Assembly (NCBI GenBank): GCA_032871835.1
Contig: CM065295.1
Location: forward strand, 38,500,360-38,564,359
DNA length: 64,000 nt
Source: Dipteronia dyeriana
Lineage: Eukaryota; Streptophyta; Magnoliopsida; Sapindales; Sapindaceae
Reading direction: 5' to 3'
Made by a program: the position numbers and the translations under genes. Below are positions 1 to 10,166 of the stretch, piece by piece. Within the stretch, counting starts at the first letter, position 1. Each line of letters opens with the position of its first letter. The notes beneath the pieces were generated by a model, which was not told the DNA's origin, searched no databases, and saw only the letters and a list, made by a program, of their open reading frames with translations.

Positions 1-854
1 TTCATGGCTTGACTATTCTTTACAATCCTTAGAGATGATGTTCTCTGGACTCCTTTTTCCTTAGAAGACTTGCCTTTAGGTTTGGCATTCTTCTTTAGAA
101 ACTTCGTGAACCTTCTAACCAAGAGTTCCATTTCTTCATTTTCATCATCACTCTCCTCCTCAATAGCATTGAGAGCAATTCCTTTACTCTTGATCTTTGG
201 CTTCAAGCACATCTCATAAGTTTGGAGAGACCCAAGCAACTCACTGATGTTCATACCATCCATATCTTTGCTTTCCTAAATGGCCGTCACATTTGATTTA
301 AATCTCTTAGGAAGAGACCTAAGGATTTTCCAATTTAAGCGCTCTTTTGAGATAGGTACTCCAAGTGCTTGACATTGGTTAGCAATGTTAAGAAGCCAAA
401 ATTGGAAGTCTTCGAACTTTTCTTCCTCACCCAAACTTAAACCTTCAAATTGTGATGCCAACATTTGAAGCCTCGATTTCTTCATCGCTAAGGTTCCTTC
501 ATTAGTAACTTGGAGAGTATCCCAGGCTTCCTTTGTTGATTCAAGATTTTGGATGTAGGAGAATTTATGCCCATCAACTCCTCCAAAGATGGCATTCATA
601 GCACGATGGTGCCATTTTACAACCTCAAACTCATTTGTTGTCCATTCACTTCTTTGCTTGAGTAACATGGTTCCATCCTCAAAAACCTTGGTAGGAGGAC
701 TATAACCTTCTTCCACTACCATCCAAGCCTTTTCATCAATAGAGCGGATGTAGGCTTTCATCCTCAACTTCCAATACCCATAGTTAGTGCAACGAAGTAA
801 TGGTGGCCTAGTATTTAAGGCTCCTTCTACCATTACATCATCTTGTAAACCCAT
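1..854 (-). pseudogene. El-1 Gag polyprotein (UBN2 capsid type), partial, one in-frame stop
   Basis: Gag forms the capsid that packages retrotransposon RNA. The frame opens at an ATG at 852-854, about 70 bases inside the primer-binding site. It reads through a UBN2-like capsid domain: a W-K-R-M/AYI stretch near residue 27, AWDTL near residue 110, LQMLASQFE near 130, and a LRSLPKRF end near 180. A single in-frame TAG at 276-278 interrupts it. The same frame then stays open to base 1 with an acidic stretch and a lysine-rich stretch typical of the linker before the CCHC knuckle. It aligns by eye with El-5 gag. Apart from the one stop it looks young. The rest lies outside the window. Confidence 0.85.
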
Positions 855-924
855 GACTTCAAACGCCTTACAAAAATCATGAAAGTATCACCCCGGACTC
901 ACACTAAGTGCAATCTAGTGTCCT

Positions 925-936
925 ACTTTGATACCA
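925..936 (-). other. El-1 primer-binding site (tRNA-iMet)
   Basis: The minus strand reads TGGTATCAAAGT two bases after the LTR end at 939. It differs by one or two bases from the initiator-Met primer site TGGTATCAGAGC. It fixes the element's orientation and LTR boundary. Confidence 0.8.
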
Positions 937-1399
937 ATTGAAAATACAATCACGGTTAAATGCTCAAGGGTAACCTAGAGGGGGAGGGGGGTAAATAGGT
1001 TAGGCACCTTTTTCGACTCCCTTAGAAACAAACAAAAGTTTGTCACTCTAGATTGCTTATATCACAATATATATATTAATTAAAGACAATTAATCAATAT
1101 ATAAACATAAGTAAAGTGTGATACAAACAAGTAATTGTAACACATACACAATCTATATTATAAAGAGGAAGTCAACATACATCAAGAGTTCTATCCACAA
1201 TACAAATATTAGAGAGATAGGGATAGAGAAAAGTTGACACAAGATATAACATGGTAAACCTCCGAAGAGGAAACATCCACGGGCTAGCAGCCACCGGCAA
1301 ACAAAACCCACTAGTAGATAAGACAAGTACAATCTCTCAACTGACCTCTTCACCTAGAAACTACCATCCTATCATACTCTAGAAGTTGTCGCCTTAGGC

Positions 1400-1715
1400 T
1401 CAACAATCTGAGGCTTCACACCTCCTGTGAAGACTTCCTTGCTCACCTTATCCGGATCTTCACAACCCAAGACAAGACTTCTTGCTTAACTATCCGAGTA
1501 TTCCCGACTCTAGTCAAGACTTCCTTGCTCACCTATCCGAGTTCTCCCAACTCTAGGCAAGACTTCTTGCTCGACTATCCAAGGCTTCACACCTCTAGCC
1601 AAGACTTTCTTGCTCCACAATCCGAGGCTTCACACCTCTTGCCAAGACTTCTTGCTCAACACCATAGGTCTCACATCTATTGTCAAGACTTCCTTCTCAC
1701 AAGGCATCTATGTGA
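1400..1715 (-). repeat. Degenerate 50-60 bp tandem repeats in El-1 LTR
   Basis: Five to six imperfect copies built from the words CAAGACTT(C)CTTGCTC, (A)CTATCCGAG and CACACCTCT follow each other. The reverse complement matches the repeat block in El-7 LTRs (25490-25710 and 33550-33765), so the module is shared between two element families. Confidence 0.7.
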
Positions 1716-2628
1716 TCATTAGTGCAAAACGCAAATAAGCACGCAACATAGAATGCTATGATCAAAACATCCTATGGAAAATACTAGACATGAGCATGAA
1801 TGCACAAATCACATATAGTTTAGTTCATCATGCATGAGTAGTCAATCTAGATTATGTAAGATATGATCAACATTAATCACAAACTAGATTCATGCATATA
1901 TCTAAACTTGAATCATAAGATATGATCAACAAATCACAAGATCAAGTTTAAATCACAAAAACCTAAAACATGCTAAAATCATATGACAATGTAAAAAAGA
2001 TCTAAGCATAAGTTCTAGAGCATATTCCTAATCATATATTCAACAAATCACATGAATAGCTCAAAAGAACATAAGCACATGTATTATGTGAGAATTTCTG
2101 CCAAGAGAGCCTAATAAATGTGATGAACTATTTTTCACAAAATCAATCAATCAAAGATCACAAAATAGTCATAGAATCAAAGCTAGCACAATACAATCCC
2201 AAACATGTGATAACATAGGCAAAATCAAAACCTAACTCAACATGAATTTTTTCAATTGAAATACAATCTAGGTTTGAAAGTGTTCAAAATACAAATCAAA
2301 ACACTCAGAATATACAAATATATGTAAAAGAAGAAAACCCAAGGCAATTGACGAAGTTGTAAAAGAACACTTAGAGAGAAAATCAATACCTTAGTTGATC
2401 TAGGTGCAGTCCAGTTTTTGTTTGATTAGACACCAAAAAAGTAGAAACATTAACTCAAACCTTTAGAGAAACGATGAAGGATGAATAGATGAACACTCTC
2501 AACTTTGAATCCCTCAAATCAGAGTTCAAATGAAGAAGTTATGGTGTTTGGAAAGTGAGAAAATTTAGAGAGAGAATTCTGTACACTTGATTTGAATTTT
2601 TTCTTAGAATGAAATGTGAGAGAGAAAG

Positions 2629-2637
2629 AGTTTATAA
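2629..2637 (-). promoter_or_regulatory. Probable TATA box of El-1 LTR
   Basis: The minus strand reads CTTTATAAAC, followed by a CT-rich initiator-like stretch (CTCTTTCTCTCTC). It sits just downstream of the GC palindrome zone, where the U3/R junction is expected. Confidence 0.45.
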
Positions 2638-2703
2638 AGGAGTGGGAGACTTGGACATGTGAAATGACCAAGAGGGGAAAAATGAAGCCAAGCAAGCTTG
2701 CTG

Positions 2704-2730
2704 CCCGAGATGGCATGTGGGCATCTCGGG
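2704..2730. repeat. GC-rich inverted repeat in El-1 LTR
   Basis: Arms CCCGAGATG and CATCTCGGG are exact reverse complements around a nine-base loop. A second, weaker copy lies at 2747-2773. The El-7 LTRs hold the equivalent palindrome. Confidence 0.7.
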
Positions 2731-3540
2731 GCAGCAAGCCTTCTGCCTCGAGATGGCCACGCTCCTTCTCGGGAAAAAAGTGTTTGCTTGCTTCTTTCTC
2801 CTTCGACCTTCCTTTACGTTCTTCAACCATTCTTCTGCCTCCGAACTCGGAATTCAAATTTGTTTACAGATTACAAACCATAACTCTCACACAGACATGG
2901 ATATATAAGATACTCAACCCAAAACATAATAATTCTACTAGATATACGAAGACGAAGACAATGTATGGAACATGAGATGAAAGTGTAGTATCTTTTGACT
3001 TTGAACTTGAAATCAATAGTATGAGTAAACTTAATGACCGAACTCAATCAAGAATGATTTAAGACTAAATCCAAGTTCAATATCCATGTTATACAAAATA
3101 TACACACACAAACATAATTCACACTATAATGCAAACTACATAGAGATTGTTTCCAATCATGCATATTCCAAAACATGTTATTTTCATACCAATGCATGAG
3201 CATTCATCTTTAAGTGAGTTAATATATTATACATGGTGCACAACGATGTAGGGACACATATGAATGAATTGTATATGTGTGCCTATAAAGGTGCACAACG
3301 ATGCAGGGACACAAATGTATGATATGTGTGTGTGTGCCTAAGCCTTGTAAGAGAAAGATAAGGTCTTAGTTTGTATAACCAAATTGCATCCTTTCTCTTT
3401 GAAGACTTATAACTTGCTTTGACTAGTTGTTTCTTCTTCCTTGAAGCTTGAATCATCATGTACCCAAACAACTAAGTCATTACAAGTAAACATCATTTTG
3501 ATATGGAATTCATGCCAACACAAACTAAAACCTAACATCT

Positions 3541-5133
3541 GCTGATAGTGTGGATGATCCATTGACATTTAAGAATGCAATGGAAGATCCTGATAAAGAG
3601 GAATAACTTAAAGACATGAATCTCGAGATGGAGTCCATGTAGTCTAACTCAGTCTGGGATCTTGTAGACTTACCTGATGGGGTAAAACCGATAGGGTGTA
3701 AGTTGATCTACAAGAGAAAAAGAGGAGTAGACGGGAAGGTAGAGACCTTCAAGGCAATGCTAGTGGCCAAGGATTATACCTAGAAAGAGGGGGTCAATTA
3801 TGAAAAGACCTTCTCGCCAGTAGCCATGTTTAAGTCTATTAGGATTCTCTTATCCATTGTTGCCTATTTCGATTATGAAATTTAGCAAATGGATGTCAAA
3901 ACTACATTCTTGAATGGCAATCTTGATGAGAGCATCTATATGATGCAACTAGATGGATTCGTGTCTCCAGATCAAGAGCAAAAGGTTTGCAAGCTACAAA
4001 GGTCCATCTATGAACTTAAGCAAGCATCTAGATCTTGGAACATTAGGTTTGATGATGTGATCAAAACCTATGGCTTCGAGCAGAATGTCGATGAGCCTTG
4101 TGTCTACAAGCGCATCATTGATAAGAAAGTAGTTTTCTTGGTCCTATACGTAGATGATATCTTACTCATTGGGAATGATGTGGGAGTGTTGTCTAATGTA
4201 AAGGGCTGGCTGGCTAGCCAATTCCAATTGAAAGATTTGGGAGAGGCAAGTTATGTTCTAAGGATCCAAATTATAAGGGATTGTAAGAACAAACTTATAG
4301 CACTATCTCAGGCATCATATATTAACACGATTCTTGTGAAATTTTTTATACAGAACTCCAAGAAAGGTAATTTACCTTCCAGGCATGGAGTTCACTTGTC
4401 TAAGGAACAATGACCTAAGACACCTCAAGAAGTTAAGGATATGAGACGTGTACCCTATGCATCGATAGTAGGTAGTCTCATGTATGCTTTGTTATACATG
4501 AGACCGGACATCTGCTATGCAGTGGGAGTAGTCAACATATACCAGTCTAACCCAGGATTAGATCATTGGGTTGCTGTCAAGACTATTCTCAAGTATCTTC
4601 GGAGAACGATGAATTATATGCCAGTGTATTTTGGACAGGATTTGATCCTGTTAGGATACACAGATTCTGATTTTCAGTCAGACAGAGATTCTAGAAAATC
4701 CACGTCTGGATCAGTATTCACTCTGGGTGGTGGAGCCATTGTATGGAGAAGTATCAAGCAATCTTGCATTGCTGACTCCACCATGGAAGCCGAATATGTA
4801 GCTACTTGTGAAGCTACTAAAGAGGATGTTTGGCTCTGTAAGTTCTTGAGTGATCTGGAAGTTATTCCAGACCTGGATAAGCCCATCACGCTTTATTGTG
4901 ATAACAGTGGTGTTGTGGCTAATTTCAAAGAACCAAGAAGCCACAAGAGAGGGAAGCATATAGAGAGAAAGTATCATCGTATCAAAGAGATAGTGCAGAT
5001 AGAAGATGTGATCGTCACCAAGATAGCCTTACAAGATAATCATACTGATCCATTTACGAAGACCTTACCGGCTAAAGTGGTTTCGGATCACCTAGATGGT
5101 CTAGGGTTAAGAGACATGCCTCATATGCTTTAG
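3541..5133 (+). pseudogene. El-2 copia reverse transcriptase-RNase H
   Basis: The frame covers the integrase-RT linker (from 3541), the RT palm (IGCK-IYKRKRG near 3690, MDVKTTFLNG near 3890, LYVDDILLIGND near 4145) and RNase H (YTDSDF near 4655, STMEAEYVA near 4780, YCDN near 4895, DPFTKTLP near 5045). It ends at TAG 5131-5133. The catalytic YVDD is intact. Stops lie at 3604-3606 (TAA, usual Trp), about 3640, about 3780 (Gln to TAG), 3883-3885 (Trp to TAG) and 4411-4413. After 3889 it is open for 174 and then 230 residues, so the 3' half is well preserved. It cannot be translated as one protein. Confidence 0.9.
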
Positions 5134-5147
5134 TGCAAGTTGGAGAT

Positions 5148-6333
5148 TGTGAGGGTTTATACCCAAAACATGTAACTTGTAAATAGATTTATGAAGTAAA
5201 TAAAAAGAAAGGTTCAATTCATTCTGTTATGTTATTTATTTTATAAACTTGTGTACATATTAACATCCTAAATTGACGGATGTAATCTCGAACTGTGTAT
5301 ATGAGTGTCATATACGGATGGATACGGTAGAGACGTTCAATCTAAAGAGTCCATAGATAGCAAATAAAGCTGGGTACTTTATTTGTGGTTAATCTATAGC
5401 TGCGGTCCATTCCGTAATGTATAGTGATTCTATCCTGAATCATTCATATGAGATATGGGAATGGAGGCACCTTGTATAATGTGATCATATAGGACTGGGC
5501 CATGATATATATGAATCTCACACTAAGATCCGTTTACCGATGAGATTCATATATATAACCTAACGATGGCTATATATGTATAATCTAATTCCGTAAGGAA
5601 ATAGGATTTATTATCCATTAGAGAATCAATGGTACTAAAAGAATATATGTAATTAGAGGGGTGTAATGGAAATTATGACCCAACTCTAATTATGAACTAC
5701 TGTGGAGGATCACATCATATGTAATAGCTATATTGATGGACACCGAGCTATATCGGTTTGTGTAAAAATGTCTACAGTTGAGAGAGTGCAGCTTCGGGTT
5801 TTTAGTGGAATAACACTGGAGTTAATAATCAAAGAATATTAATTAAAGAGTTTAATTAATGATTCCGAGGATTATTGGAGCTCAAAATAATGTGGGTCCA
5901 TTAGGTCCCCTTGCTAGCCCAATCGATTTAGGTAACAAGGGTCACAGTTAATTAATTGGATTGTGCAATTAATTGTGTTATGAAAGTGACACGTATTTAT
6001 TCGGGAATTAATTAAATAATGAGATTATTTAATTAATGAATAATGGTGATTAAATAAATTAAATAATGAGATTATTTAATTATGTTTTTAATCACTAAAT
6101 GAAGCATGTATGTTGATATTTATTTTTGAATAAAATAAGATAATGTGATTATTTTATTTTATTTTTGAATTTAAATAGTTTGAATTCAAATAAAAGATAT
6201 GAGATATTTTTTATTTGAAAGTTTTTAAAAATCAAATATAGATTTGATCAAAATTTTGAATATTATATATAAGATATATATTATTTGAAAAAAAAAAAAA
6301 AAAAAGAAGGTGCTCGCACAACACACTTATACT

Positions 6334-6364
<31 letters not shown>

Positions 6365-6981
6365 CAAAAGAAAAAATTAGTTTTTTTATTTATTTTTTTG
6401 GTTTTGAGGTGTGCGAGAGATCATTTTCTGAACTCTCAACAACTGATATGAATTCAAGTAATTAATTGGTTTTGCATAGGAGACAAAAAATTGGTTTTTG
6501 TTTTGTGTTTGACGTTGATTTAATGAAAGAAGTCAAAAAGAATTTTGATAATAATATTGATTAATATTTTTATATAGAATTGTTCTAGTTTTTGGAAACA
6601 CATAGAAGAAAGAGTTTCTTCATTTATTTTTTCTACTTCCTCCATTCTAAATTCCTGAGACCGTGACGTGCCTATACACAATTAATAGTCCCGGGAATAG
6701 CTAGGAAGATCAGTGGTACAGACCAAGAGCATATCGAAAAGTGAAGGAGCCTCCAAACGTTGATAAGCTTATTAATCTACTTTTTTATTATTGATTACAA
6801 TTTCCAGTATTTACATATATATATATATATATATATTTTTTATTAGTGTAATAATTTTTATATGTATTTGTTCCAAAAATAAATACGATCTCAAGTTCAC
6901 TGGTCCTAGATACAGATTACGATATGTATAAACATTTTAAAACTCATTTCCGCTGCGTGACCGGTGAACGGGGTTCCAACA
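5148..6981 (+). repeat. El-2 3' LTR (about 1.83 kb)
   Basis: It starts TGTGAGGGTTTATACCC after a short purine stretch (TTGGAGAT) and ends GTTCCAACA. It aligns by eye with the El-8 LTRs (34153, 42252) and with the El-12 LTR tail (60317-61553). It is very AT-rich, with a long A-run at about 6289-6305 and an AT microsatellite at 6334-6361 and another near 6819-6836. Confidence 0.85.
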
Positions 6982-7215
6982 TATTCATGAGTAACTTGAC
7001 CTTTTTATGGGTCTACAAACTAACAAATACAACCCTGAAAATAGGAATCGATTGGCACCAGTGCACAATCTCATCAAGACTACAACTTTATCCACCTAAT
7101 TTATTATCTTAAATACTAAGATAATGCTTATCTCTTCCTTGTGATTGCATGCATGAAGGCCACATATATGGCCAATGCTGTATGGCTCATGTGGAATCAC
7201 ATGAATTGTCACATA
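6982..7215. other. Unassigned sequence between El-2 and El-3
   Basis: No convincing coding or RNA feature is seen. It is probably the 3' non-coding part of El-3 into which El-2 inserted. A small open frame at 6924-7112 crosses the LTR end and is taken as chance. Confidence 0.5.
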
Positions 7216-7343
7216 TCATTCCCAACCACTTGAAGAATCCTTATACTTAAGGATGAAGTCTAGGTAAGTCTTCAAAAAAGGCCAACGATTTTCCCAAGTT
7301 GCGTTTTTGATCGGTGCACCTTCCCGTTTGACTGGTATATTCA
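7216..7343 (-). pseudogene. El-3 Ty3 integrase C-terminal / chromodomain-like tail
   Basis: On the minus strand one 41-codon frame ending at TGA (7216-7218) reads a short basic stretch, GAPIKNATWENRWPF and then LDFILKYKDSSSG. The pattern ATWE(N/D)-x-F-x(5)-DFILEDK is characteristic of the end of chromodomain-bearing plant Ty3 integrases. That domain guides integration to modified histones. It follows the gag-like fragment without any intervening pol, which supports a large internal deletion. Confidence 0.5.
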
Positions 7344-7407
7344 CATGATGGGCACTATGAATCATCCCACTAGCCTACATAAATTTTTATGGTAGTAATA
7401 ACCGAGA

Positions 7408-7845
7408 TCATATACGATGGACTTTAAATTTTTCATCTTTTGTCATGAAGTCCATCCAATCGCTCCAATGGTTGGAAACAAATTCTTGAATCATCAAATC
7501 TTGCAACAAAAGATAACCCGAAGAATTTTTATGGTGAGAAACGTGTGAATCATAAAAACAATCGACAAAATGTGAATTGATCTCATATGGGACCTTCTCA
7601 AATGCATATTCATCAAATATCGGTGGTTTATCAAAATCGATAAAAACCTCTACCGATACATATGTATCTTCAAAAAACATCAAATGATAGGTGGTTGTAG
7701 TATGAGAAAATGATTTCTCATTGTGGGCGATTCGTAGTGATTGGAGTTCAGTCAGTATTTTCTGAAGGGTTGCTTTAATCTTGGTGACACTAGACTCGTG
7801 ACAAGCCAGAGTTTCGTAAACTCTATTATGGAACTTGGCATCCAC
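7408..7845 (-). pseudogene. El-3 Gag-like N-terminal fragment
   Basis: The 145-codon open frame begins 13 bases inside the primer-binding site. Its first 40 residues (NRVYETLACHESSVTKIKAT..LTELQSLR) resemble the helical N-terminus of plant Ty3 gag proteins. The following part contains KPPIFDEY and is unlike capsid, resembling instead linker sequence found in Ty3 polyproteins, so the frame may itself be a fusion made by deletion. The first codon in the frame is GTG and no upstream ATG is seen. No zinc knuckle, protease or RT motif follows. The Ty3 assignment is by recall of the family pattern, not by alignment. Confidence 0.45.
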
Positions 7846-7857
7846 GAACCGAACACG

Positions 7858-7869
7858 GCTCTGATACCC
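7858..7869 (-). other. El-3 primer-binding site
   Basis: The minus strand reads GGTATCAGAGCC directly after an LTR-like end (TCATCA at 7871). It is complementary to initiator-Met tRNA apart from the first base. Confidence 0.6.
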
Positions 7870-7870
7870 C

Positions 7871-8215
7871 TGATGAGTATTAATTTTGGGGAGGAAGATG
7901 AGAGGAAGAAAGACAGAGAGTTAATTTGGGTTAATTCATTTCATGCCATTTTATTCATTCTTTCAAATATTAAATAGGATTCTTAACAAATACATTAAAG
8001 AAAAAGATGCAGCTAAGCATCAGTTGTGTAACAACACGATGAACCTTATCAAGATTCCTATCTAATTTTTTCTTCACTAACTAATTCAATTCAAATCGAT
8101 AATCCAATCCGATCACACCCTCCTTGCATGGTTCTTTACATGGCTCACTATGCACATGCATGTGTACCCACCTAAATAGGTACATATCATATACCTCTGG
8201 TTTCCTCAAACAAAA
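7871..8215 (-). repeat. El-3 putative LTR
   Basis: Its 3' end is placed by the primer site. It carries a possible polyadenylation signal (AATAAA near 7955 on the minus strand) and a CT-rich stretch just before the end. The outer end is approximate because no second LTR copy was found to compare with. Confidence 0.4.
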
Positions 8216-8311
8216 AAAAATTGTTAGATGTCATCTCACCTAATTGCATTGGCGATAATATCAATGCGCAAACGAGTGTCTAGGTACTGTATGGAATGTT
8301 AAGTATAACTG

Positions 8312-9424
8312 CATGGTTTGAAGCAAGCACCCTCTGCATGGAATATGAGGATTGATGATTACTTCTAAGAGAACGGATTTGAGAAATGTCTGTATGAGCA
8401 TGCACTATATTTGAGGAAGGGGACTGACGGAAGCTTGTTATATGCATGTTTATATGTTGATGACTTGATCTTCACCGGCAACAATCCATCCATATTTGAA
8501 GATTTTAAACGGAGAATGGTGAAAGAATTTGAGATGATTGACATTGGTCTAATGGCTCATTTTCTTGCATTGAAGTTGTGCAAAGCGAAAAAGGTATCTT
8601 CATCTCCCAGAGTATCTATGCAAAAGGAATTCTGAAGAGATTTATTATGGAAAAATGTAATCCTGTCACAACTCCAGTAAAAACCTGAATGGAGTTAAGA
8701 AAGAATGAAAGAGGAGATGTTGATCCAACCTATTTTAAGAGATTGGTTGGAAGCCTGAGATACTTGACGTGTACCAGGCCAGATATACATTATGGAGTTA
8801 GACTAGTCAGCAGATACATAGAGACTCCAGACCAGTCTCACCTAAATGCTGCAAAGAGGATACTTCGCTACATAAAAGGTACAATTGATGATGGTATATT
8901 TTATACCAAATGTGAAGATTGCAGGTTGATTGGCTATTCAGACAGTGATTGGGGAAGAGATCTGGATGAATGTAAAAGCATGACAAGCTTTACGTTTTTT
9001 ACGGGAGATACAGCGTTCACATAGTCATCCAAAAAGCAAGCCATTATGACACTGTCATCATGTGAAGCTGAGTACGTTGCTGCCTGCTCAGCTGTTTGTC
9101 ATGGTATCTAGATCAGGAATGTGTTGCAGTACTTGGGATTTTCACAAGATAATCCCATAGAGGTCTACATCGACAATCAGTCAGCGATTGCGTTAGCAAA
9201 GAATCCAGTATTCCTTAAAAGAAGCAAACATATTGATACGCGGTATCATTTCATCAGAGAGCATGTGAAGAATAAGGAAATGGAACTAGTCGCTTGCAGG
9301 ACATGTGATCAAGTTGCTGATATTTTCACCAAGCCACTCAAACATGATGTGTTTTCAAGACTAAAAACAATGCTTGGTATAAGGAAACACATAGATTCAA
9401 TTTTAAGGGGGGGTGTTGAAAATT
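8312..9424 (+). pseudogene. El-4 copia RT-RNase H
   Basis: The fragment starts at the thumb-side motif GLKQAP-AWNMRIDDYF (8315, with a TAA after F). It has an intact LYVDDLIFTGNN (8447), GSLRYLTCTRPDI (8750), YSDSDWG (8936), SCEAEYVAA (9058), IDNQSAIALAKNPVF (9170), SKHIDTRYHFIREHV and DQVADIFTKPL (9310). The reading frame shifts near 8630. Two Trp codons are TAG (9022-9024 and about 9109). About 500 codons of gag, protease and integrase are absent upstream. The 3' end overlaps the LTR by about four codons. Confidence 0.9.
9401..9413 (+). other. El-4 polypurine tract
   Basis: TTTTAAGGGGGGG sits directly before the LTR start TGTTGAAAA, the normal position for the plus-strand DNA primer. Confidence 0.75.
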
Positions 9425-9458
9425 AAACTTGACTTCTAGCCACCTCTTAGAAGCCGGC
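9414..9458 (+). repeat. El-4 3' LTR, first part
   Basis: The first 45 bases of the LTR, from TGTTGAAAATTAAAC to the target site CCGGC where El-5 inserted. The remainder resumes at 19156. Confidence 0.8.
9454..9458. repeat. Target-site duplication of El-5, left copy
   Basis: CCGGC directly before the LTR start TG. The identical CCGGC follows the LTR end at 19151-19155. Confidence 0.9.
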
Positions 9459-10054
9459 TGAAAAGTCCTTATTTGTTGATTGGCTTATTTCGTGAACAAC
9501 CACATTGTTGGGGTTCATGTAAGGGTAGCTTAGGCTCTCAAGACCTCAAGAGGAGAAGCATCAAAGGTAAAACTCTTGTGCTTACTTACTTTGAAGAGAT
9601 AATTGCACACACTCACACATTCATGCATAACTCTTAATCCTATATGTTGAGTGTTTTCTTGTGTGTATTTTAGTTTAAATGACTTTTGTTGACCTATTTG
9701 CATCTTGCTATGAAATTTGTATGTCATGCAAGGCATTAAAATAGGTTACAATTTCATCACTCTTGAACTTATTGTTTTTATGCATTTGAGTGTTGAAAAA
9801 ATAGGGCTTGCGGGTGGTGGTGCGCTACTCAACCGGCGCACCTCACCAGCGCAACAATCACAGTGGACCGCCGCTAGTCATGTGCCACTAAGCTGCGCTG
9901 CTGTACCAGCACGTAGTTGAAAAATATGGGCATGCGTTGCTGATGCGCTACTCGTCTAGCGCAACCTCAGCAGCACAAACATCCTAGAGAATCTGTGCTT
10001 GTGTTGCGCTACTAGGATGGGCCACTCAACCAGCGCCTGTTTTTAAAAATAGGT

Positions 10055-10102
10055 TGTGCGCTGGTGGTGTGCTACTCGACCATCGCACGTCACCAGCGCA
10101 CA
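10055..10102. repeat. Long GC-rich inverted repeat in El-5 5' LTR
   Basis: Arms TGTGCGCTGGTG (10055-10066) and CACCAGCGCACA (10091-10102) are exact 12-base reverse complements around a 24-base spacer. In the 3' LTR the spacer itself is a second hairpin, with GTGCGCT (18149-18155) pairing AGCGCAC (18164-18170). Related words recur through 9820-10100. Confidence 0.85.
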
Positions 10103-10154
10103 CAGAGCAAGCTGAAACATTTTTTTCCAAAATGACATCACTTCGATTGGATCT

Positions 10155-10166
10155 TATATATATAAC
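10155..10166 (+). promoter_or_regulatory. TATA box of El-5 5' LTR
   Basis: TATATATATA follows GGATCT and lies about 50 bases downstream of the palindrome cluster. The 3' LTR (18235-18247) and El-10 LTR (46466-46475, minus) have the same arrangement. Transcription probably starts about 30 bases further on. Confidence 0.6.

Larger units (their letters stand above)
1..3537 (-). mobile_element. El-1: Sirevirus-type Ty1/copia element, 5' end (LTR plus gag)
   Basis: Reading on the minus strand, an LTR (3537 down to 939) is followed by a tRNA-Met primer-binding site and a gag reading frame that leaves the window at base 1, so this is the 5' end of an element whose rest lies to the left. The LTR is 2.6 kb, and the gag is of the UBN2 type seen in copia elements. 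The LTR shares several modules with El-7: a CA-rich repeat, a CCGAGATG palindrome, AAGTCTTG-type repeats and a C-run near the end. The two are therefore related but distinct families. It abuts El-2 pol directly at 3538. The target duplication cannot be tested because the other LTR is out of view. Confidence 0.85.
939..3537 (-). repeat. El-1 5' LTR (about 2.6 kb)
   Basis: On the minus strand the LTR begins TGTTAGG at 3537 and ends TTTTCA at 939, next to the primer site. Modules in transcription order are: CA-rich tandem copies with a GTGTCCCTGC word (3345-3236); a GC-rich palindrome zone (2775-2700); a TATA-like TTTATAAA (2629-2637); a block of degenerate repeats around AAGTCTTG and CCTCGGAT words (1710-1400); a CGTGG/CCACG-like motif (1249-1282); and a C-rich run (about 960-985). 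The same order is seen in El-7. Open frames found on both strands at 2519-2975 lie inside U3/R and are not genes. Confidence 0.85.
3538..6981 (+). mobile_element. El-2: 3' half of a family T copia element (pol and 3' LTR)
   Basis: A copia pol (linker, RT, RNase H) runs straight into an LTR beginning TGTGAGGG at 5148 and ending CCAACA at 6981. The 5' half is missing: either El-1 inserted at 3538 and the rest lies left of the window, or it was deleted. The pol resembles El-8, El-9 and El-12 relatives, and the LTR matches those of El-6, El-8 and El-12. The reverse transcriptase style (SKKGNLPSRHG, YLRRTMNYM, GLRDM end) is typical of the Tork/TAR side of plant copia. I do not assign the lineage further. 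Confidence 0.85.
7216..8215 (-). mobile_element. El-3: internally deleted Ty3-like element
   Basis: On the minus strand there is an LTR-like stretch (about 8215-7871, with AATAAA and a CT-rich end finishing TCATCA). A primer-binding site at 7858-7869 (GGTATCAGAGCC) follows, then a gag-like N-terminus. About 400 bases later comes a peptide resembling the C-terminal tail of a Ty3 integrase. Most of gag-pol is therefore missing. The left LTR boundary (about 8215) and the second LTR are not resolved. It is bordered by El-2 on the left and El-4 on the right. Confidence 0.5.
8312..9458 (+). mobile_element. El-4: 3' part of a copia element (Ivana/Oryco-like), LTR split by El-5
   Basis: Copia RT begins abruptly near 8312 (about 90 bases of unassigned sequence lie between it and El-3) and runs to RNase H. 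It ends in SILRGGVEN, whose last codons overlap the polypurine tract and LTR start. That ending is typical of Ivana/Oryco-like plant copia elements. The LTR starts TGTTGAAAATT at 9414 and is cut at 9458 by El-5, resuming at 19156. Confidence 0.8.

Noticed and set aside
1400..1715. CRISPR-like array (regularly spaced short repeats)
   Set aside because: Units are degenerate, contiguous rather than spacer-separated, and lie in a plant LTR; the same applies to the hairpin repeats at 35553-36188.
2519..2975. Frames on both strands, up to 119 codons
   Set aside because: They fall in the El-1 LTR across the palindrome and TATA region, and low-complexity basic peptides are all they encode.
8411..9426. 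A domesticated or intact RT gene in El-4
   Set aside because: One frameshift and two Trp-to-TAG stops interrupt it, and nothing upstream of RT remains.
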